NCBI GenBank assembly: GCA_030833445.1
Contig: JAURHD010000009.1
Location: 1 to 64,000 of the forward strand
Direction: 5' to 3'
DNA: 64,000 nt
Source of the DNA: Cephaloticoccus sp.
GTDB taxonomy: Bacteria > Verrucomicrobiota > Verrucomicrobiia > Opitutales > Opitutaceae
The first letter of the stretch is position 1. Each line of letters begins with the position of its first letter. The notes under the pieces are model-generated. The model was not told the origin of the DNA. It did not search any database and saw only the letters and a program-made list of their open reading frames with translations. Below are positions 54,432 through 63,939 of the stretch, in pieces. Both the position numbers and the translations under genes were made by a program.

Positions 54432-55835
54432 TTAAATCGCCGGGAAAGGATCGTTGTGGCGTTGCATCCACTCGTCCAGCAGGCGGCGGTGTTCGTCCAG
54501 CACGGCGGCGTGGTTGAAGTCGTTTTTAAGGTCGCGCATTTCGCCCGGATCGAGATCGAGGTCGAAAAGCTGTTCGGAATTTTTCCCGCTTGAGTAGCGA
54601 ATGTATTTGTAGCGCTCGGTGCGGAGCATGCGGCCGCGCACACCGCCGGACTCGCCGAAAACGGGGGCGAGGTCGTTTTGGCTGACCACGAAGGGATGGC
54701 CGCGCGCAGCGGGCCGGCGCTCCACAAGAGGCCGAACGCTGCGGCCCGCGAAATCGACGGGCTGGGGAATACCGGCGTAGTCATAGACCGTGGCAAAGAA
54801 ATCGAGGTTGGTGCACACGAGATTGCGGGCGTCACGCCGGCCGCCGGCAAAGCCGCCGGGAGGGCGCACGATGAAGGGCACGCGGACGACTTCGTCGTAG
54901 AACAGCGTCTTTTGATTCCACTGGTGCGCGGCCGAACCATCGCCGTGATCGCTGCTGAAAATGATCAGCGTATCGCGGTCCTGCCCGGTTTCATCCAACG
55001 TCGCGAGCACCCGACCGAGGGTGGCATCGGCCATTTCGATCAAACGATAATAACCCCAGAGGTATTGACGCCAGCGACCTTCGTCCCAGCCGCGAGTGGG
55101 GTAGGTGCGCATAGAAGCGAGGGATTGAAGCTGGCGAATCACTTCGGGCTCTCCGTCGGGGATGGCAAAGTTTGCGGGTAAGGGAGGGCAATCTTCTGGC
55201 GGCGGCGGCGCGGACAAGGCACCGTTGGGCAGAGTTTCATCCAAGCCATTCAGCCGGCGCGCCCATTCGCATACGTCATGGGGATTGACCAATGAGGCCA
55301 CGAGGAAGAATGGCTGTTCGTGCTTCTGGCGCAGAAATTTTTCGCAAGCCGCAGGCAGGGCGGGATCAGTGCCTTTGGGTGCAACGTTCTCGACATAGTC
55401 AAAACCATGCCATGCCCCATCGTGCGGGTCGTGCGGAATGTGCCATTTGCCCACGTAGCCAGTGGTGTAGCCGTCATGGCGCAATTGCGGACTGAGTGGC
55501 ACCGCTCCGATGGGGTGCTGGCGGGTATTGTAGGTGACCGTGGTCTCGTGTGGCATGCGGCCGGTGATCCAACTGGTGCGCGAAGGCACGCAGATGGGGT
55601 TGGTGCAATAGGCGCGATCGAAGGTTACGCCTTCGCGCGCAAGCCGGTCCATGGCGGGAGTGCTGAGCCAGGGATTACCGGCATTACTCATGGCCGCGGC
55701 CGATTGTTGATCGGTCCAGAGGTAAAGAATGTTGGGTCGAGGGGCGGCCTGGGGTTGCCCGGTTGTGATTCGGGGAATCAGGGTTGAAGCTAGGGCACCG
55801 GCGGCGGTGGAGCGGATGAAGTGGCGACGGTTCAT
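54432..55835 (-). CDS. Type I sulfatase (Cys-type), Tat signal
   Basis: A 467-residue sulfatase with a twin-arginine signal (RRHFIRSTAAGALASTL), PNILYLWTDQQ with metal-binding Asp, and the sulfatase signature CTNPICVPSRTSWITGRM, whose Cys82 (C-x-P-S-R) must be oxidised to formylglycine. LIIFSSDHGDGSAAH supplies the second metal site. It removes sulfate from carbohydrates in the periplasm. Start 55835 opens the Tat signal. Last gene of the receptor-dehydrogenase-sulfatase operon. Confidence 0.93.
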   Translation of the reverse strand: MNRRHFIRSTAAGALASTLIPRITTGQPQAAPRPNILYLWTDQQSAAAMSNAGNPWLSTPAMDRLAREGVTFDRAYCTNPICVPSRTSWITGRMPHETTVTYNTRQHPIGAVPLSPQLRHDGYTTGYVGKWHIPHDPHDGAWHGFDYVENVAPKGTDPALPAACEKFLRQKHEQPFFLVASLVNPHDVCEWARRLNGLDETLPNGALSAPPPPEDCPPLPANFAIPDGEPEVIRQLQSLASMRTYPTRGWDEGRWRQYLWGYYRLIEMADATLGRVLATLDETGQDRDTLIIFSSDHGDGSAAHQWNQKTLFYDEVVRVPFIVRPPGGFAGGRRDARNLVCTNLDFFATVYDYAGIPQPVDFAGRSVRPLVERRPAARGHPFVVSQNDLAPVFGESGGVRGRMLRTERYKYIRYSSGKNSEQLFDLDLDPGEMRDLKNDFNHAAVLDEHRRLLDEWMQRHNDPFPAI

Positions 55836-55851
55836 GGCAAAAATACACAAC

Positions 55852-56868
55852 TCAGGCCATGTGCATGGCCCGGACCTCGGTCACGCCATGTTGCAGCGGT
55901 TTTCCGATTCGAAAGCGATGAAACTCTGCGATCATCAACGCGCCCAGTCGGCGGCGTTCCGGACCGAGCGAACCAGCAATGTGCGGGGTGAGCACGACAT
56001 TGGGCAGGGTGTATAGTGGAGAGTCGGCCAAAGGCGGCTCGGGATCGGTCACGTCGAGCACGGCCTGCAAGTCTGGGCGCGCGCCGAGCACGGCGCACAG
56101 CTCGCCTTCCTTCACCAAGGCGCCGCGCGAAGTGTTAATGAACGTGGCCCCGGGACGCATACTGGCGAGCAAACGACCGTTGATCAGTCCGAGGGTCTCG
56201 GGTAGTCGAGGAGCATGGAGACTAACGACGCTGGAAGTGGCGAACAGTTCCTCTAACGAGAGCGATCTGATACCCAGCGCAGCGGCGTCAGCAGCAGAGA
56301 CAAATGGATCGTAGGCAGCGATCTCGACTTCGAACGGGCGTAAACGATCGACGACCAGACGGCCGATGGCGCCGAGAGATACGAGGCCCACGCGCGATTG
56401 ATAAGCGCCATCGGCGACGATGGCGCCACGGTCAAACGACTTGGTCTCCCGGGTGCGACGGGCGGTGGCCCACACCCGTTTGAGTCCCATGAAAATAGCG
56501 GCGATCGTGTATTCCGCCACGGGCACCGCATTGGCCGCAGCAGCGGAACTCAGTGTGATGCCTCGCTGCCAGAATGCCGGTGTAACGAAGTGGCGCACGC
56601 TGCCCGCCGCATAGAATACCGCGCGGAGCCGAGGGAAACGCGCCAACATGGACTCATTCAACACCGGAGCCCGCCAACTGGTGAATAGCACATCGACCTC
56701 ACACGTCCACGGATGGTCTGCGCCCAGCAACTCATCTGCGGAGAGCGGGGGGTGGGCGAGCCGGGCATGGCGATTGACCTCGGCCACGGCGGCGGCCCCG
56801 TAAACCTCGTCCAGAATATCGGAAGGAACGACAAAAGCCGCGGTCAAGGCTGTCGTTGAATCGGACAT
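55852..56868 (-). CDS. D-isomer-specific 2-hydroxyacid dehydrogenase
   Basis: A 338-residue protein with the NAD-binding Rossmann motif VGLVSLGAIGRLVVDRL, FINTSRGALVKEGEL with catalytic Arg, DVTDPEPPLADSPL with Glu, and VVLTPHIAGS with His. It oxidises or reduces 2-hydroxy acids. Start 56868 is used, as upstream in-frame codons are not conserved. It lies 53 nt behind the receptor gene and 16 nt ahead of the sulfatase in the same direction. Confidence 0.9.
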   Translation of the reverse strand: MSDSTTALTAAFVVPSDILDEVYGAAAVAEVNRHARLAHPPLSADELLGADHPWTCEVDVLFTSWRAPVLNESMLARFPRLRAVFYAAGSVRHFVTPAFWQRGITLSSAAAANAVPVAEYTIAAIFMGLKRVWATARRTRETKSFDRGAIVADGAYQSRVGLVSLGAIGRLVVDRLRPFEVEIAAYDPFVSAADAAALGIRSLSLEELFATSSVVSLHAPRLPETLGLINGRLLASMRPGATFINTSRGALVKEGELCAVLGARPDLQAVLDVTDPEPPLADSPLYTLPNVVLTPHIAGSLGPERRRLGALMIAEFHRFRIGKPLQHGVTEVRAMHMA

Positions 56869-56921
56869 GGGAGATGATGACCCCTGGGCAGCGGTGACGC
56901 CCCGGGAATACGGTTGCCCAA

Positions 56922-59015
56922 TCAGAACCGATACCGCAGCCGGGCGAGGAAGGAAGCGGGGGCACCGGGGCGCACAGATGTGCGCGAGCTGACCGCCTCG
57001 ATATAGTCTTCGTTCAAGGCATTGCGGATGATGAGGTCCGTTGACCAATTGCGGTGGCTGTAACCGAGGCTCAGATCAACCCGCGTGTAGCCGGGGACGA
57101 TGAAGGAATTGTTGGCGTCGCCGGTGCGGTCGGTGGCATTGATGACGCCAAGACCGAACCCCATACCTTTGAGTTTGCCGCCTTGGAGGGTATACTTGTT
57201 CCAAAGTGAAAACGTCCTGTCGGGAGTGTTGGGCAGGCGCAGACCGATACGCGCGGGATTCGCATCGCCGCTGACCTCGGCGGTAATGAAGGACGCGGCC
57301 CCAAGAATCTGCCAGCCAGGCAGCGGATTGGCGGTCAGGTCCAGTTCCACGCCCTTGCTGGAACTTTCACCTGATTGGATGCGAAAGCCTTGTCGATTGG
57401 GATCTTCTTGCAGAACGTTGCGCTGCACCAAGTCGAAGTAGCTGACCGTAAGGGCCACACGTTTTTGGGCGAATTCGAAGCGCGAGCCGACCTCGAAGAG
57501 CTCTGATTGCACCGGGTCGAAGGTGGTGCCGTCCGGATCAGCCGTGGTTGAGGGCACTTGGATTTCTGAACTCACGGCGTAGAGCGAGACACCTTCGCGC
57601 GGAAGCCATACGAGGCCGTAGCGAGGATTTGGAGCTCGACCGCCTTCGCGACTGGAGGAGCCGTTGCGGTAGTTGCGGCTGTAGGAATCAAAATCGGCCC
57701 AGCGCGCGCCTGCAATCACGGACAGTTTTTCGTCGAAGAAGAAGGCCTGCTCCTGCACGTAATAGTCGCGATACCATGTGTCGGTTGCGTTGTTGGAGAA
57801 GGGGCTGAAAGTGCCGGGCAGGGCGACGCCACGCATGGGGTTTTGAACCGAGATGGCGGCGAGGCTTGCACGATCGACTGCGCCACCGGTGAGGTTCCAA
57901 CCGTATTCGAAACCGACCAGCAGTTTGTGGCGGATGTTGGTCGTTTGGAAATCGAAGAGCAGGTCGGTCTGGAAATATTGGTTATCAACGTAGTTGTCCT
58001 GTCGCGATACGCGTCGGTTGACGGACTGGCCATTGGCGGTGACGCCGGTCTGGTTGACGATATCGCCGATTTCATCGGTGCGATTGTCGCGGAAGGCGAC
58101 CCGGGCGGAAAAATGCGAGCCGCGAGTGTAAAGTGCCTCATAACGTTGAGTGAGCGACTCCACGTCATTGTAGGCGAAGGGCTCGCCGTAGTAAGTCTCA
58201 GGGCCGACGTTGAGCGGCGCGGTGCCGTAGGCCAAGATGCCATCGTAGGGGCGGCGTTCGTCCCGGATGTATTCCCATTCGGCGAGTAGTCGTAGCTCGG
58301 GCGTGACCTGGAAGCTCACGATCGGCGAGGCGAAAGTGCGCTGGATGTAAAAGGTGTCGATATAGGAGCCGGAGTCCTGCCACGCGCCGGTGAGGCGATA
58401 GTTGAGGCTGGTGCCGCCGAGCGGTCCAGTGGTGTCTAGCACTGCGCGTTTAAAGTCATCTGCGCCCACTTGGGCTTCTAGCTCGGTGGCGGCCGTGGGC
58501 AGGGGCAACTTGGAGAGAATGTTCATCGCGCCGCCCGGAGACGTGCGGCTCATGATGACGGAGGCCGGGCCTTTGGCCACCTCGATGCGATCAATATTGG
58601 CTGTATCGCGTGGTGCACGGCCAGTGTCACGAAAGCCGTTTTTGAAGGGGATGCCCGTGGTGAATCCGCGCATTTCGAAACGATCACCACGAGAATTGTT
58701 GCCCTCGGTGACTCCGCTGGTGTAACGCAGTGCATCAGCCATGACGAGGGCCTGCTGGTCGGAGATGAAGGAATTGTTGACGACTTGGATGGACTGGGGC
58801 GTCTTGCGAATCTCAGTGTTGGTCTTGGTGCCGGACACAGAGTTCTCAGCGCGGTAGCCTTCGTCGAAGTTAGAGGAAACCGTGAAAGGCGATAATTGCA
58901 TGACCTCGGAGGAGGCCGATTCGGTTTGGTTGATCGTGGTCTGCGCTGACAAGCTGACGCTGGCCAAAGCAAAAAGCGCAATATCGGCCGTGCAACGAGC
59001 AAGGTAGGTTTTCAT
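56922..59015 (-). CDS. TonB-dependent outer-membrane receptor
   Basis: A 697-residue receptor: signal peptide (first 28 residues), VMQLSPFTVSSNFDEGY at the mature start, plug domain with KTPQSIQVV, RFEMRGF and RIEVAKGPASVIMSR, and a long beta barrel ending in FLARLRYRF, the terminal Phe required for BAM assembly. Genus-typical receptors of Verrucomicrobiota share the LSPFxV segment. It heads an operon with a dehydrogenase and a sulfatase, implying import of a sulfated carbohydrate or similar compound. Confidence 0.9.
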   Translation of the reverse strand: MKTYLARCTADIALFALASVSLSAQTTINQTESASSEVMQLSPFTVSSNFDEGYRAENSVSGTKTNTEIRKTPQSIQVVNNSFISDQQALVMADALRYTSGVTEGNNSRGDRFEMRGFTTGIPFKNGFRDTGRAPRDTANIDRIEVAKGPASVIMSRTSPGGAMNILSKLPLPTAATELEAQVGADDFKRAVLDTTGPLGGTSLNYRLTGAWQDSGSYIDTFYIQRTFASPIVSFQVTPELRLLAEWEYIRDERRPYDGILAYGTAPLNVGPETYYGEPFAYNDVESLTQRYEALYTRGSHFSARVAFRDNRTDEIGDIVNQTGVTANGQSVNRRVSRQDNYVDNQYFQTDLLFDFQTTNIRHKLLVGFEYGWNLTGGAVDRASLAAISVQNPMRGVALPGTFSPFSNNATDTWYRDYYVQEQAFFFDEKLSVIAGARWADFDSYSRNYRNGSSSREGGRAPNPRYGLVWLPREGVSLYAVSSEIQVPSTTADPDGTTFDPVQSELFEVGSRFEFAQKRVALTVSYFDLVQRNVLQEDPNRQGFRIQSGESSSKGVELDLTANPLPGWQILGAASFITAEVSGDANPARIGLRLPNTPDRTFSLWNKYTLQGGKLKGMGFGLGVINATDRTGDANNSFIVPGYTRVDLSLGYSHRNWSTDLIIRNALNEDYIEAVSSRTSVRPGAPASFLARLRYRF

Positions 59016-59380
59016 GGGTGGGGTTGGTTTAGGGTGGGGGGACTTCCACCGGGGTGGATTCAAGAGCACGGGTTGTGAAGGCTACTCTGGCGGAATTAAA
59101 GCCCCTCCTCGTTCACTCTATTGCGCAAAACCGAGATTCATGCGTGCGTTCAACGTGTTGTCGCGGCATCGCCTACTTCCTCAAGGGCACTGTCACGCTG
59201 GGTAGTGGCGGCCTACTGATTCCGACTAGCTTGGATTGTCATGCTTGGAAGCAAGTCCACAACTAGGCAACTAGGGATCAACGAAGCGCGAAATTCTCGC
59301 ATTTGCTTTTTAAAAGTTCGTTGATCGAAGGTGGCAGGTCCGCTCTGTATTTATACATAGTCGGCAAAACGGCCAACAAA
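59016..59380. promoter_or_regulatory. Receptor operon promoter region with inverted repeat
   Basis: About 365 bp without a gene. The visible structure is an inverted repeat GATCAACGAA (59276-59285) and TTCGTTGATC (59317-59326), 10-bp perfect arms with a 31-nt spacer, close to the tRNA-fMet terminator and far upstream of the receptor start. No promoter can be called with certainty. Confidence 0.35.
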
Positions 59381-59412
59381 AAAGCCCCGCAAGTCATTGC
59401 TTACGAGGCTTT
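59381..59412 (-). terminator. Terminator of tRNA-fMet
   Basis: On the minus strand the sequence after the tRNA forms AAAGCC/GGCTTT outer pairs with an imperfect inner stem (GTAAG.../...CTTGC) and is followed by TTTTTT, the pattern of an intrinsic terminator for the tRNA-fMet transcript. Confidence 0.6.
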
Positions 59413-59418
59413 AAAAAT

Positions 59419-59495
<77 letters not shown>

Positions 59496-59509
59496 TCAAA
59501 GGGAGGGGA

Positions 59510-59539
59510 AACGTGCTCAGGGGAATGTTACGTGTCAAT
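59510..59539 (-). promoter_or_regulatory. Candidate promoter of tRNA-fMet
   Basis: On the minus strand a consensus TTGACA (59539-59534) is followed after 18 nt by CACGTT (59515-59510), 14 nt before the tRNA 5' end. The -35 is perfect; the -10 is weak but resembles that of tRNA-Asp and tRNA-Ser here. Confidence 0.4.
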
Positions 59540-59696
59540 GGCTTTTTGAGGGTTTCCCGAATTCACGCTTGCCAGAGGCGGGTCGGGTCTCTGTTTTTGA
59601 CCGCTCTGTCAGTAAAACCAACAAACTAAAACCATTAGATCGATCGCAAGGCGGCCCATTGGCCGGCCTGTGTTATCGTCAGGATACATAGATCAT

Positions 59697-60575
<879 letters not shown>

Positions 60576-60598
60576 TCCACAGATTTCGAAACGATCCA

Positions 60599-61192
60599 AT
60601 GAGTAATCCCATCACCGCGAAAATGGTCAATGACCTGCGCGTCGCCACCGGCGCCGGGCTTCTTGACTGCAAAAAAGCGCTCACCGAGGCGAACGGCAAC
60701 ATTGAGGAGGCGAGCACAATTCTGCGTAAGAAAGGCGCCGCCTCCGCTGCCAAAAAGGCCGACCGTGACACCAAGGAAGGTCTCATCGAGAGCTACATTC
60801 ACGTTGGCGGCAAAGTCGGCGTGTTGATCGAGGTCAACTGCGAGACGGACTTCGTGGCCCGTAACGAGGACTTCAAGGCCTTCGTCAAGGACCTCTGCCT
60901 GCAGATCGCCGCGGCCAGCCCGCGCGTTGTGACCCGCGAAGAGATGCCCGAGGACGAAGTGGCCAAGGAGCGCGAAATCGCCATGGCCCAAGTCGCCGGT
61001 AAACCTCCCGCCGCAGTCCAAAAGATCGTCGAAGGCAAACTCGAGAAATACTACTCCACCGTGGTTCTCCTTGATCAGCCCTTCGTCAAGCAGCCCGAGA
61101 AAACGATCAAGGAAATGCTCACCGAGCGTATCACCAAAATCGGCGAGAATATCCAAATCCGCCGTTTCGTCCGGTTTCAGCTCGGCGCCTGA
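60599..61192 (+). CDS. tsf: Elongation factor Ts
   Basis: EF-Ts exchanges GDP on EF-Tu. The 197-residue protein starts with the UBA-like NDLRVATGAGLLDCKKALTEANGNIEEA and has GVLIEVNCETDFVARNEDF, the family's core motif. It is shorter than E. coli EF-Ts (283), of the compact Thermus-like size. It follows rpsB and is closed by a strong terminator at 61222-61248. Confidence 0.97.
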   Translation: MSNPITAKMVNDLRVATGAGLLDCKKALTEANGNIEEASTILRKKGAASAAKKADRDTKEGLIESYIHVGGKVGVLIEVNCETDFVARNEDFKAFVKDLCLQIAAASPRVVTREEMPEDEVAKEREIAMAQVAGKPPAAVQKIVEGKLEKYYSTVVLLDQPFVKQPEKTIKEMLTERITKIGENIQIRRFVRFQLGA

Positions 61193-61221
61193 TTCCGCGA
61201 TCAACGTTGCGATTCTTTCCC

Positions 61222-61248
61222 AACGCTCCACTCATTGAGTGGAGCGTT
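61222..61248 (+). terminator. Intrinsic terminator after rpsB-tsf
   Basis: AACGCTCCACTCA (61222-61234) pairs over 13 positions with TGAGTGGAGCGTT (61236-61248) around one central T, and is followed by TTTTATTT. The hairpin ends only 7 nt before the start of the next gene. Confidence 0.9.
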
Positions 61249-61255
61249 TTTATTT

Positions 61256-61663
61256 ATGAAAGTTACCCGCATCCAAATCATCCAGCGCGGCCTGAGCAAC
61301 CGTTGTCCCAATTGCGGCGAACACACCTTGTTCAAGAAGGGCACCTTTTTTGAAACCAATTCAGAATGCCCAAACTGCGGGCTCAAAATTGAGCGGGATG
61401 AAGGGTTCTTCCTGGGATCGTTGTCCCTGAATTATGGCGTGACCCTGGTGTGCTTCCTGACGCCGGTCATGTTACTGGCCTATTTCAAGATTATTGGGGT
61501 GACACTTGCGATCGTCCTCGCGGGGGTAGGGGCAATCGGGTTTCCCGCCTTGTTTTACCGTTCTTCGCGCAGTTGGTGGCTGATGAACTACTATCTGTTC
61601 CTGCCGCATCACTTGCCGGCGAATCAGCGACCGGTGGCGGAAGATGAGGACGAGAATACGTGA
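61256..61663 (+). CDS. DUF983 family protein with zinc-ribbon-like N-terminus
   Basis: The 135-residue protein starts MKVTRIQIIQRGLSNRCPNCGEHTLFKKGTFFETNSECPNCGLKIER (two CPNCG knuckles, a zinc-binding-type pair) and then two hydrophobic segments (about 57-80 and 82-104), the layout of DUF983. The start lies in the T-tail of the tsf terminator without Shine-Dalgarno, so it may rely on readthrough or a leaderless transcript. Function unknown. Confidence 0.85.
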   Translation: MKVTRIQIIQRGLSNRCPNCGEHTLFKKGTFFETNSECPNCGLKIERDEGFFLGSLSLNYGVTLVCFLTPVMLLAYFKIIGVTLAIVLAGVGAIGFPALFYRSSRSWWLMNYYLFLPHHLPANQRPVAEDEDENT

Positions 61664-61724
61664 GACTTGCCGATTTTCGGCTTCCGTTTTGAGGCATGGG
61701 CCCTACGTTTCGACCTTCCTGAAC

Positions 61725-61814
61725 GGAGAGGTGGCAGAGTGGTCGAACGCGCCTGACTCGAAATCAGGTTTACCCGCAAGGGTAACGAGGGTTCGAATCC
61801 CTCCCTCTCCGCCA
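61725..61814 (+). tRNA. tRNA-Ser (CGA)
   Basis: A 90-nt class II tRNA with acceptor GGAGAGG/CCTCTCC, anticodon loop CTCGAAA (anticodon CGA), long variable arm TTTACCCGCAAGGGTAAC, T-arm GAGGG/CCCTC, discriminator G and CCA. A TACGTT hexamer at 61704-61709 is a likely -10. Its last 19 nt and the following bases are repeated at 61955-61977. Confidence 0.97.
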
Positions 61815-61856
61815 TGCTACGCTCCAAGCAGCTTCGCATGGCACAGCCAGTTCTAA
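61811..61856 (+). repeat. Hairpin element directly after tRNA-Ser (copy 2)
   Basis: The 32-nt hairpin (61811-61842) GCCATGC ... GCATGGC, with inner GCT/AGC pairing and overlapping the CCA of the tRNA, is followed by ACAGCCAGTTCTAA. It has the same length and the same outer stems as the one behind the tRNA-Arg repeat (16273-16304), and similar trailing sequence, so the two share origin. Confidence 0.65.
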
Positions 61857-61936
61857 GTGGGATGAGAACCCGGGTTCGACGGAATCCTGCGGCAGCTGGA
61901 TGGAGAAGGTGCGCGCAGAGCGCGAGTGCATAACAC

Positions 61937-62040
61937 CCGGACTTAAGTCCGGCCAATCCCTCCCTCTCCGCCATGCTTCCATCTACGCCAAGGCCATGGC
62001 GGACAAGACGCTCCAAGCAGCTTCGCAAGGCACGGCCATT
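61937..62040 (+). repeat. Duplicated tRNA-Ser 3' end with palindrome and hairpin element (copy 3)
   Basis: A perfect 16-bp palindrome CCGGACTTAAGTCCGG (61937-61952) is followed by a 23-bp exact repeat of the tRNA-Ser end (61955-61977 equals 61796-61818), then by the hairpin-element sequence interrupted by about 30 nt (from 61978) and continuing as ACGCTCCAAGCAGCTTCGCA and GGCACGGCCA. Thus the tRNA end, a hairpin and the element occur a second time within 160 bp. Confidence 0.6.
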
Positions 62041-62044
62041 TGTC

Positions 62045-62875
62045 CTAGGGCTTCCAATCTGGAACGATGCCGGTGTAACCCTCGAGGAGTGTTTGCTGGT
62101 GTGCGGGTAAGCGGGCCTTGAGTCGTTCAACCGACTCGGGCAAGGCCCACGGCACGTCAATTTGGACGGTCTTGGGCCGGAATGCCATGCCGCAAGAGTA
62201 GCGGCGTTCGTTGGTCGGCAGATTGACGTGGATTGTCATGGCGGCGAACAGGAGGAGGTCGCCGGGCTCACTGATGAGCGGAACGTATCCAGGGATGTCG
62301 GACTGGTTAAAGGGAGTTTCCTCACCGTCCCGGTATAAGAATATGCGGTCCTGATCCATGTGAAATCCCTCGGGCGGCTGCCAATCCGGGGTGTGGGAAT
62401 ATTCGATCACGGCGAGTCCGCTGCGATCGGGGTGGCTGCCATTAAGATAAAACCAACCGCCACTGGGCATGGAATAAAGATTCAGAAAATCATTGGCACT
62501 GGTTGGAGGACCCTTGCGATGACCGCGATGATCGGAATGCCATGCGCCCATTGGATCGCCGGGAGTGCGGAGAATGGCTGCTGAGCGGTGTAGGCAAAGT
62601 TGGCGGTCACCGAGCAGGGCGGCGCACAGATTCATATAGTCAGAATTGTCCACCAAGTCCCAGAGCGCGTGGGATTCTTCCGCAAAAGTCAGATGAAACT
62701 TGCCGTTGGCGGGTGGCAGGGTGCGTTCAGGATCGAGGGCCAGATCGATTTCTCCTTTAAGGCGGTCGATGAGGTCGGGACGGATCACGTTGCGGGCCAC
62801 GCAGTAACCATAGGTGGCAAGGGCGTTTAGAACTCCTTCGTGGTCGGTCTTCTCAAAATAGATGTTATAGCTCAT
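62045..62875 (-). CDS. Phytanoyl-CoA dioxygenase (PhyH) family protein
   Basis: A 276-residue PhyH protein with His113-x-Asp115 in GAWHSDHRGHRKG, His216 in TIHVNLPTNERR and the strand GGWFYLNGSHPDRSG. The Fe(II)/2-oxoglutarate site is therefore complete. Its sequence differs from the other two PhyH genes in the window. It lies alone between the tRNA-Ser repeat region and the ABC transporter genes; substrate unknown. Confidence 0.88.
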   Translation of the reverse strand: MSYNIYFEKTDHEGVLNALATYGYCVARNVIRPDLIDRLKGEIDLALDPERTLPPANGKFHLTFAEESHALWDLVDNSDYMNLCAALLGDRQLCLHRSAAILRTPGDPMGAWHSDHRGHRKGPPTSANDFLNLYSMPSGGWFYLNGSHPDRSGLAVIEYSHTPDWQPPEGFHMDQDRIFLYRDGEETPFNQSDIPGYVPLISEPGDLLLFAAMTIHVNLPTNERRYSCGMAFRPKTVQIDVPWALPESVERLKARLPAHQQTLLEGYTGIVPDWKP

Positions 62876-62955
62876 CTTTGGCTGAATCGCGACGGGCTCT
62901 GGGTATCTGCACTGGGTCGATTGGGTTTAGAAACGAATAATCGACTCATACCGGT

Positions 62956-63939
62956 CTACAAATCGTAGTGACAGGCGACTTGCTGGCCAGTTTCACCGGC
63001 GGTCCTCAGCAAGGGCATCTCAGTCTTACAGCGATCCGTCGCATGCGGGCAGCGCGGATGAAACGGACATCCACTGGGCGGATTGATTGGCGAGGGCACA
63101 TCGCCTTGGAGCACGATGCGCTGCTTCTTGCGCTTGGGATCCGGTTCAGGAATCGCTGAGATCAATGCCCGGGTGTAAGGGTGCTTTGGCGCCCGGTAAA
63201 TCGTGTCGGCATCGGCCAGTTCGACGATCCGGCCGAGATACATGATGGCGATGCGGTCGGAGACATGTTTCACCACCGCGAGATTATGCGCGATGAAAAG
63301 ATAACTGAGCTTCATCTCACGCTGGAGATCGAGCATCAGGTTCAGCACTTGGCTCTGGATGGAAACATCCAAGGCACTGACTGGTTCGTCGCAGACGATC
63401 AACTTGGGCTCAAGGGCGATGGCGCGGGCAATGCCGATACGTTGACGCTGGCCGCCGGAAAATTCGAAAGGGAACCGTTCTGCTGCATTCGCGGGTAGGC
63501 CGACCTTCGCGAGGAGTTCACCCACGCGTTGCTTACGCCAGGCATCATCACCCATGCCGTGGATCACGAAAGGTTCCGCCACGATATCTCCGACGGTATG
63601 CCGTGAATTCAAGGATTCGACGGGGTCTTGAAATATCATCTGCAATTGCCGGCGATGAGCCTTTAGGGCCGCGCCTTTTTCGTGGGCCAGGTCCTGCCCT
63701 TGGAAAATGATCTTACCGTCGGTCGGTTTATGCAAACGCACGATCGATTTCCCGAGAGTGGATTTGCCGCAGCCGGATTCGCCGACCAGTCCGAGTGTTT
63801 CTCCCGGGGCCACGGTCAGATTCACACCGTCCACGGCGCGGCAACTTTTGCCGGCGCGTAAAAAGATGCCCTCCCGCACGGGGAAATGCATTTTCAGATC
63901 TATGACCTCGAGCAGCGGGGGTGTCTTTGGGTTGCTCAT
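62956..63939 (-). CDS. Oligopeptide/dipeptide ABC transporter ATP-binding protein (DppF/OppF type)
   Basis: The 327-residue ATPase has Walker A GESGCGKST, signature FSGGQRQR, Walker B LIVCDEPVSALD, a QMIFQDPVESLN Q-loop region and a C-terminal peptide-transporter extension with SGCPFHPRCPHATDRC, the cysteine cluster shared by Dpp/Opp ATPases. It energises import of peptides. It overlaps the previous gene of the operon by 4 nt (ATGA), whose end is at the window edge. Confidence 0.92.
   Translation of the reverse strand: MSNPKTPPLLEVIDLKMHFPVREGIFLRAGKSCRAVDGVNLTVAPGETLGLVGESGCGKSTLGKSIVRLHKPTDGKIIFQGQDLAHEKGAALKAHRRQLQMIFQDPVESLNSRHTVGDIVAEPFVIHGMGDDAWRKQRVGELLAKVGLPANAAERFPFEFSGGQRQRIGIARAIALEPKLIVCDEPVSALDVSIQSQVLNLMLDLQREMKLSYLFIAHNLAVVKHVSDRIAIMYLGRIVELADADTIYRAPKHPYTRALISAIPEPDPKRKKQRIVLQGDVPSPINPPSGCPFHPRCPHATDRCKTEMPLLRTAGETGQQVACHYDL

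Noticed and set aside
54014-54940. Long minus-strand frame spanning the LacI and sulfatase gene ends
   Set aside because: It runs antisense to the LacI gene and out of frame with the sulfatase, both well supported by motifs; its sequence is low-complexity Pro/Ser/Thr-rich as expected of a shadow.
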